A model generated the notes under the pieces. The model saw only the letters and a list, made by a program, of their open reading frames with translations, made no database searches and had not been told where the DNA came from. The translations under genes and the position numbers were made by a program. Positions 60,132 through 64,000 of a stretch of 64,000 nt of DNA are shown here, one piece after another. Position 1 is the stretch's first letter. Each line of letters starts with the position of its first letter. The DNA comes from Microbacterium cremeum (lineage in GTDB: Bacteria > Actinomycetota > Actinomycetes > Actinomycetales > Microbacteriaceae), in NCBI RefSeq assembly GCF_015277855.1, contig NZ_CP063812.1:558001-622000 (forward strand). The letters run 5' to 3'.

Positions 60132-63104
60132 ATGAGAACGCAACCGACCCTCCCCGCGCGCGCCGCGCGCCGACGCGCCATCGCAGCGGGTGTCGCGGCA
60201 TCCGTCGCCGTGTCGCTGATGGGCTTCACGGCACCGTTGGCGGCGACCGCGGCCGAGGTGCCCGCACCCACGGCGCACTACGACATGTCGCACGCGGGCG
60301 GGAGCCTGCTCGACGTGTCGGGCAACGGGCGCCACGCCGCGCTCACGGGCCTCACCGACGCGTCGTTCGCCGACGCGGCCGGTGACGACGTGCTGCGGTT
60401 CCGCGCCGACGGCTACGCATCGCTGCCGCAGGGGCTCGTGACCGGCGCCGACAACGACTTCACGGTCGAGTACACGGTCTCGACGCAGACCGCGGCCAAC
60501 CACTTCGGCTGGGTGATCGGCGACGGCGTCGGACCGTGGAACACCACCCAGCTCGGCAATCACATCTTCCTGAGCCCGCGATCGGCGCAGGGCGGCTACA
60601 CCAACCAGGTGCTCGCCGCCATCCGCGTGAAGTCGGGCACCGACAACGGCGAGTCGCGCATGCCCGCGGGCGGCGGCCTCAACCCGGGCTTCACGACCCT
60701 CACGATGGTCGGCTCGGGAAGTACGCTGACGCTGTACCGCGACGGTGCCGTGATCTCGACGCTCACGCACGCGCGCTCGCTCAGCTCGATCATCCCGAGC
60801 GGCAGCGTGCTGGGCTATCTGGGCCGGTCCCTGTACCAGGGCGACCCGCTCCTGCGTGCCGACGTCGCCGACGTGAAGGTGTGGGATGTCGCCCTCACCG
60901 CCGAGGAGGTCACCGCCAGCATGCCGACCGCCGCTGAGAAGACCGCGGCGACGGCCGCACTGCTGCGCGGCGACGTGCTCGCCGTCATGCTGGGCGCCAA
61001 CCCCGCACTCGACAGCGTGTCGAGCAAGCTGACGCTTCCGGCATCCGTCAACGGCGTGAGCCTCACGTGGGCCTCGTCGGCCCCCGAGATCGTGTCGGCC
61101 ACCGGCGTCGTCACGCGGACGATCACCGAGAACGCGTCGGCGACGCTCACGGCCACGACCTCGCTCGGCACGACGCTCACATTCGAGGTGACGGTGCTCG
61201 CACCGGCCGTCTCGGCCGACCTCGACGCGATCTCGCTCGCCGCGCGCACCACCGAGCACCTGCCGCTGGTCACGTCGGGCGCCGTCAACGGCGCGTCGAT
61301 CGCGTGGACGTCGTCCGACCCGCAGCTGGTGACGCCGACGGATGCCTCGTACGCGGCGCCCGCCGTGGGCGCAGCGGACCCCTACCGCGGGGGCGGCCTG
61401 GTGACGCGGCCGGCGTACGGCTCGGGCGACCGCGAGGTCACCCTCACCGCGACCGCCACGCTCAACGGCGAGACGGCGCAGCGCACGTTCCAGGTGTCGG
61501 TCGCCGAGAAGGGCCGCTGGGCGCCCGACAGGGGCTACGCCGCGGCGTACTTCAAGTCCGACAGCGACGAGAAGATCTACCAGGCGGCGACCTCGGGCAA
61601 CGACTTCTTCACGTTCTCGCCCGTCAACGGCGGCAGCGCCGTGATCACGTCGACCGCCGACACGAAGGGCCTGCGCGACCCGTACATCCTCCGCTCGAGC
61701 CAGGGCGACAAGTACTACATGATCGCGACCGACCTCTGCATCGGCTGCGGCACCGGCTGGGGGCCCGCGCAGTCCGCGGGCAGCCTCAAGGTGCACGTGT
61801 GGGAGTCGACGGATCTGGTCGAATGGACTCGGACGAACGGCGAGAACGCCGGCATCACGATCAACCAGCCCGAGGCCGGCATGACGTGGGCGCCGGAGGC
61901 GTACTGGGACGACGAGCTGCAGTCGTACGTGGTGTTCTTCGCCTCGCGCCTGTACTCCGACGCGAGCCACACGAACACCGACAAGCTCTACGCGCGCATG
62001 TTCTACGTCCTGACGCGAGACTTCAAGACGTTCACGTATCCGCCGGCGACGTGGCAGGACACCGGGTACGCGCGGATCGACTCCACGGTGACGAGGATCG
62101 GCGACTACTACTACCGATTCACCAAGAACGAGGAGAGCGGCGCGGCCGGCATCCTGGAGGCGGGCAAGGACATCTTCCTGGAGCGGTCGAAGGTGCTCAC
62201 GTCTCCCACGACGCAGTCGAACTGGTCGGGTAACCCCGAGACGACGTGGCAGCTCACCGACACCCGGATGACGAGCCTCGAGACCGGGCAGTCGGGTGAG
62301 GGTCCGCAGGTGGTCAAGCTGAACGACGGCGACCCGAACAACAACGCGGCGGGCGACGGGTACGTGTTCCTCGTCGACAACTACGGGGCGGGCGGCTACC
62401 GCGCGTTCGTCACGTCGGAGCAGGCCATCGCGTCCAGCACGCAGGCCGACCGGCTGTCGCACCGGGCGGAGTGGAACGTCCGGCCCATCGGCGGCCTGCC
62501 GGCGAGCCCGCGACACGGCTCGTTCGTGAGCGTGACGCAGTCCGTGCTCGACGCGATGCACGGCTGGACCGCCGTCGAAGCGGTCGACTCGGTCACCGAG
62601 CTCACCGTCGACGGCCGCACCGCCACAGCCCGGGTGACCGCGGCCGACGAGGGCGAGGTCGCCGGGACGGTGACGTTCTCGGGCGGCCAGTGGAGCGCCA
62701 CCGTCGACCTGGACGGCGGCACCGCGACCGTCGACGTGCCCGACGGTGTGTCGTCGGTCACGGCGCACTACGACGGCTACGGCGACGACCTGGTCGCCGT
62801 CTCGACCTCGGAGACGGTGTCGCTCGGCCTCGACCTCGCGGCCACCGCCATCACGCGCTGCGTCGCCGGCAAGGTCACCGAAGTCGTCAGCGTCTCCAAC
62901 CGCGACGACGTCACCGCCTCGGTCACGGTCGAGGGTCGCTACGGCAGCAAGACGGTGTCGCTCGCCGCGGGCAAGACCGTCTCGGTCAGCTTCACGACGC
63001 GTGCCACCGCCATCGTCGCCGGCACCGTGACCGTGACCGCCACGGCGGGCGACGGCCGCACCCACTCGTCGACGACGATCGTGCCGGCCGCCACCTGCCA
63101 GTAG
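60132..63104 (+). CDS. secreted multidomain GH43 glycosidase in the ara operon
   Basis: The protein has 990 residues. An arginine-rich signal peptide ends near ATAAE (about 41). A LamG-like lectin domain (about 45-260) and Ig-like domains (to about 465) precede the GH43 propeller. Catalytic residues are Asp516 (LRDPYI), Asp650 (RIDSTV) and Glu723 (GEGPQV). A small linker sandwich and the shared two-cysteine module end the chain. It lies 36 bases after araA with GAGGAG before the ATG, so export of the enzyme and uptake and use of arabinose are on one operon. Alpha-L-arabinofuranosidase is the likeliest activity. Confidence 0.87.
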   Translation: MRTQPTLPARAARRRAIAAGVAASVAVSLMGFTAPLAATAAEVPAPTAHYDMSHAGGSLLDVSGNGRHAALTGLTDASFADAAGDDVLRFRADGYASLPQGLVTGADNDFTVEYTVSTQTAANHFGWVIGDGVGPWNTTQLGNHIFLSPRSAQGGYTNQVLAAIRVKSGTDNGESRMPAGGGLNPGFTTLTMVGSGSTLTLYRDGAVISTLTHARSLSSIIPSGSVLGYLGRSLYQGDPLLRADVADVKVWDVALTAEEVTASMPTAAEKTAATAALLRGDVLAVMLGANPALDSVSSKLTLPASVNGVSLTWASSAPEIVSATGVVTRTITENASATLTATTSLGTTLTFEVTVLAPAVSADLDAISLAARTTEHLPLVTSGAVNGASIAWTSSDPQLVTPTDASYAAPAVGAADPYRGGGLVTRPAYGSGDREVTLTATATLNGETAQRTFQVSVAEKGRWAPDRGYAAAYFKSDSDEKIYQAATSGNDFFTFSPVNGGSAVITSTADTKGLRDPYILRSSQGDKYYMIATDLCIGCGTGWGPAQSAGSLKVHVWESTDLVEWTRTNGENAGITINQPEAGMTWAPEAYWDDELQSYVVFFASRLYSDASHTNTDKLYARMFYVLTRDFKTFTYPPATWQDTGYARIDSTVTRIGDYYYRFTKNEESGAAGILEAGKDIFLERSKVLTSPTTQSNWSGNPETTWQLTDTRMTSLETGQSGEGPQVVKLNDGDPNNNAAGDGYVFLVDNYGAGGYRAFVTSEQAIASSTQADRLSHRAEWNVRPIGGLPASPRHGSFVSVTQSVLDAMHGWTAVEAVDSVTELTVDGRTATARVTAADEGEVAGTVTFSGGQWSATVDLDGGTATVDVPDGVSSVTAHYDGYGDDLVAVSTSETVSLGLDLAATAITRCVAGKVTEVVSVSNRDDVTASVTVEGRYGSKTVSLAAGKTVSVSFTTRATAIVAGTVTVTATAGDGRTHSSTTIVPAATCQ

Positions 63105-63122
63105 ACCTCGGTCGCTCCGCAC

Positions 63123-63152
63123 GGCGCGGGTTCCGGTCGCGGAACCCGCGCC
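63123..63152 (+). terminator. terminator after the ara operon
   Basis: GGCGCGGGTTCCG (63123-63135) and CGGAACCCGCGCC (63140-63152) form a perfect 13-base stem with loop GTCG, 18 bases after the GH43 stop. It likely ends the importer/ara transcript; some read-through into the aldose epimerase gene is possible. Confidence 0.75.
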
Positions 63153-63207
63153 GCTCGCGGGATACTGAGGGTCGCCTTCTCCACCGACCATCCAGGGAAA
63201 CTCACTC

Positions 63208-64000
63208 ATGGCTCGAACCCCCGCATCCGGAACCCAGCACGCGCTCCGCGCCGGCGATTACGAGGCGGTCATCGCGAGCGTCGGCGCGACGCTGCGCTCG
63301 CTGACGCACCGCGGGCGTGATCTCGTGGTGCCGTTCGACGCCGACGAGGTGCGCCCCGCGCACCGCGGCGCGACCCTGGCGCCGTGGCCGAACCGCGTCG
63401 TCGACGGCGCCTACTCGTTCGGCGGGCGCCAGTTCCAGCTGGCACTCACCGAGCCGGCGCGCTCCCACGCCCTGCACGGGCTCGCGACCTGGCTCGACTT
63501 CGAGGCGATCGACAAGGGCCCCGACCACGTGACCCTCGCCGCGGTCGTCCAGCCGCAGACCGCGTACCCGTGGCGGATCATCGTCATCACGCGCTTCGAG
63601 CTGGGCCCTGACGGGCTCACGCAGTCGGTGACCGCGCGCAACGAGAGCACCGAGCCGGCGCCGTGGGGCACGGGCCCCCACCCGTACCTCGTCGCCGGCG
63701 ACGGCCGCGTCGACGACTGGACCCTCGAGCTGCCGGCCCAGCAGGTGCTCGCTGTCACGCCCGACCGCCTCATCCCGACCGAGCTCGTCGGGGTCGACGC
63801 GGAGGACCCGGAGCGCTTCGACTTCCGCACTGCGCGGCGCATCGGCGCGGCCGAGATCGACCACGCGTACACCGGGCTCGTCCGCGACGACGACGGCACG
63901 ACGACCGTGCGCGTGACGGTCGCCGACGGCACGGGGGTCTCGATGTCGTGGGATTCCGCGTGCCCGTGGGTGCAGGTGCACACCGCCGACAAGCCCGAGC
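63208..64000 (+). CDS. aldose 1-epimerase (galactose-mutarotase family), 3' end outside window
   Basis: The frame is open to the last base, giving 264 residues of an enzyme that is usually about 300. GalM-type motifs are ATLAPWPNRVVDGAY, the substrate histidines in SHALHGL (His87, His90) and GTGPHPYL (His158), and VDDWTLELPAQQVL. It interconverts anomers of aldoses, here probably arabinose, so that the isomerase gets its preferred form. AGGGAAA before the ATG marks the start. It lies just after the ara operon terminator and may have its own promoter. Confidence 0.9.
   Translation, partial: MARTPASGTQHALRAGDYEAVIASVGATLRSLTHRGRDLVVPFDADEVRPAHRGATLAPWPNRVVDGAYSFGGRQFQLALTEPARSHALHGLATWLDFEAIDKGPDHVTLAAVVQPQTAYPWRIIVITRFELGPDGLTQSVTARNESTEPAPWGTGPHPYLVAGDGRVDDWTLELPAQQVLAVTPDRLIPTELVGVDAEDPERFDFRTARRIGAAEIDHAYTGLVRDDDGTTTVRVTVADGTGVSMSWDSACPWVQVHTADKPE

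Noticed and set aside
60132..60254. Twin-arginine export of the third GH43
   Set aside because: The signal peptide has many arginines but no S/T-R-R-x-F-L-K-like motif; ordinary Sec export fits.
60126..63209. A 1027-codon open frame on the minus strand opposite the ara-operon GH43
   Set aside because: It is low-complexity, rich in Arg, Gly and Val, with no start signal. It is a shadow of the GH43 gene in high-GC DNA.
1..64000. tRNA, rRNA or riboswitch genes
   Set aside because: I saw no cloverleaf-like sequence with a conserved T-loop, no rRNA segment and no recognisable riboswitch core in the gaps.
1..64000. Insertion sequences, prophage or integrative element
   Set aside because: No transposase, integrase, phage or conjugation gene is present. 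The only sign of rearrangement is the small gene remnant at 39354-39448.

Overview
The window is high-GC DNA from an actinobacterium. Overlapping ATGA/GTGA junctions, long shadow ORFs, LacI-family regulators beside sugar ABC operons, and repeated GGATGCC/GGCATCC words in coding sequence suggest Microbacteriaceae, perhaps Microbacterium. The genus is inferred from style, not from a marker gene.

Layout. 1-2068: tail of a sugar (CUT1) permease pair with its LacI regulator. 2241-4506: VOC protein, Y-family polymerase (dinB) and a TetR regulator. 4624-13417: one operon, divergent from the TetR gene, encoding a CocE-type hydrolase, a DUF3237 protein, a complete peptide/nickel-type ABC importer and an amidase; it looks like uptake and hydrolysis of an amide or ester compound. 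13540-22243: accessory genes (DUF6098-like protein, secreted subtilase, RibD-like reductase, PadR with a membrane protein, potassium channel, MFS carrier) and an intergenic array of four hairpin repeats at 14134-14504. 22390-28724: CUT1 sugar importer, cytoplasmic GH127 beta-L-arabinofuranosidase and a divergent LacI regulator. 28746-31941: small housekeeping or stress genes. 39647-42954: a putative metal-related permease pair with a lipoprotein-like beta-propeller gene.

32103-63104, leaving out the metal block, is an arabinan/L-arabinose utilisation locus. Two large secreted GH43 enzymes are divergently transcribed (32103-35555 and 35775-39284). A secreted 1401-residue GH127/GH146-type enzyme (43040-47245) and a third secreted GH43 (60132-63104) complete the set. 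All four end in the same unnamed module of about 90 residues with two cysteines. A furanose-type ABC importer (51331-56210) is followed by araD, araB and araA, and an aldose epimerase closes the window. A LacI regulator (50065-51084) sits at the centre, and GTTANCGNTAAC-like palindromes lie before both divergent GH43 genes, before the secreted GH127/GH146-type gene, and before the importer/ara operon.

The most unusual part is 47764-50058: a WxL-like secreted protein, a DUF916 (WxL-interacting) membrane-anchored protein and a small Pro/Gly-rich protein with LPSTG. Together they resemble the csc cell-surface complexes of lactobacilli, but here they lie inside an actinobacterial arabinan locus and 6 bases before its regulator. 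A working model is that secreted enzymes, perhaps held at the wall by the shared C-terminal module and this complex, release arabinose or short arabino-oligosaccharides. The two importers take these up, the intracellular GH127 trims them, and AraA, AraB and AraD send them to xylulose 5-phosphate. Between 39284 and 39481 there is a decayed remnant of a further gene of the same secreted family.
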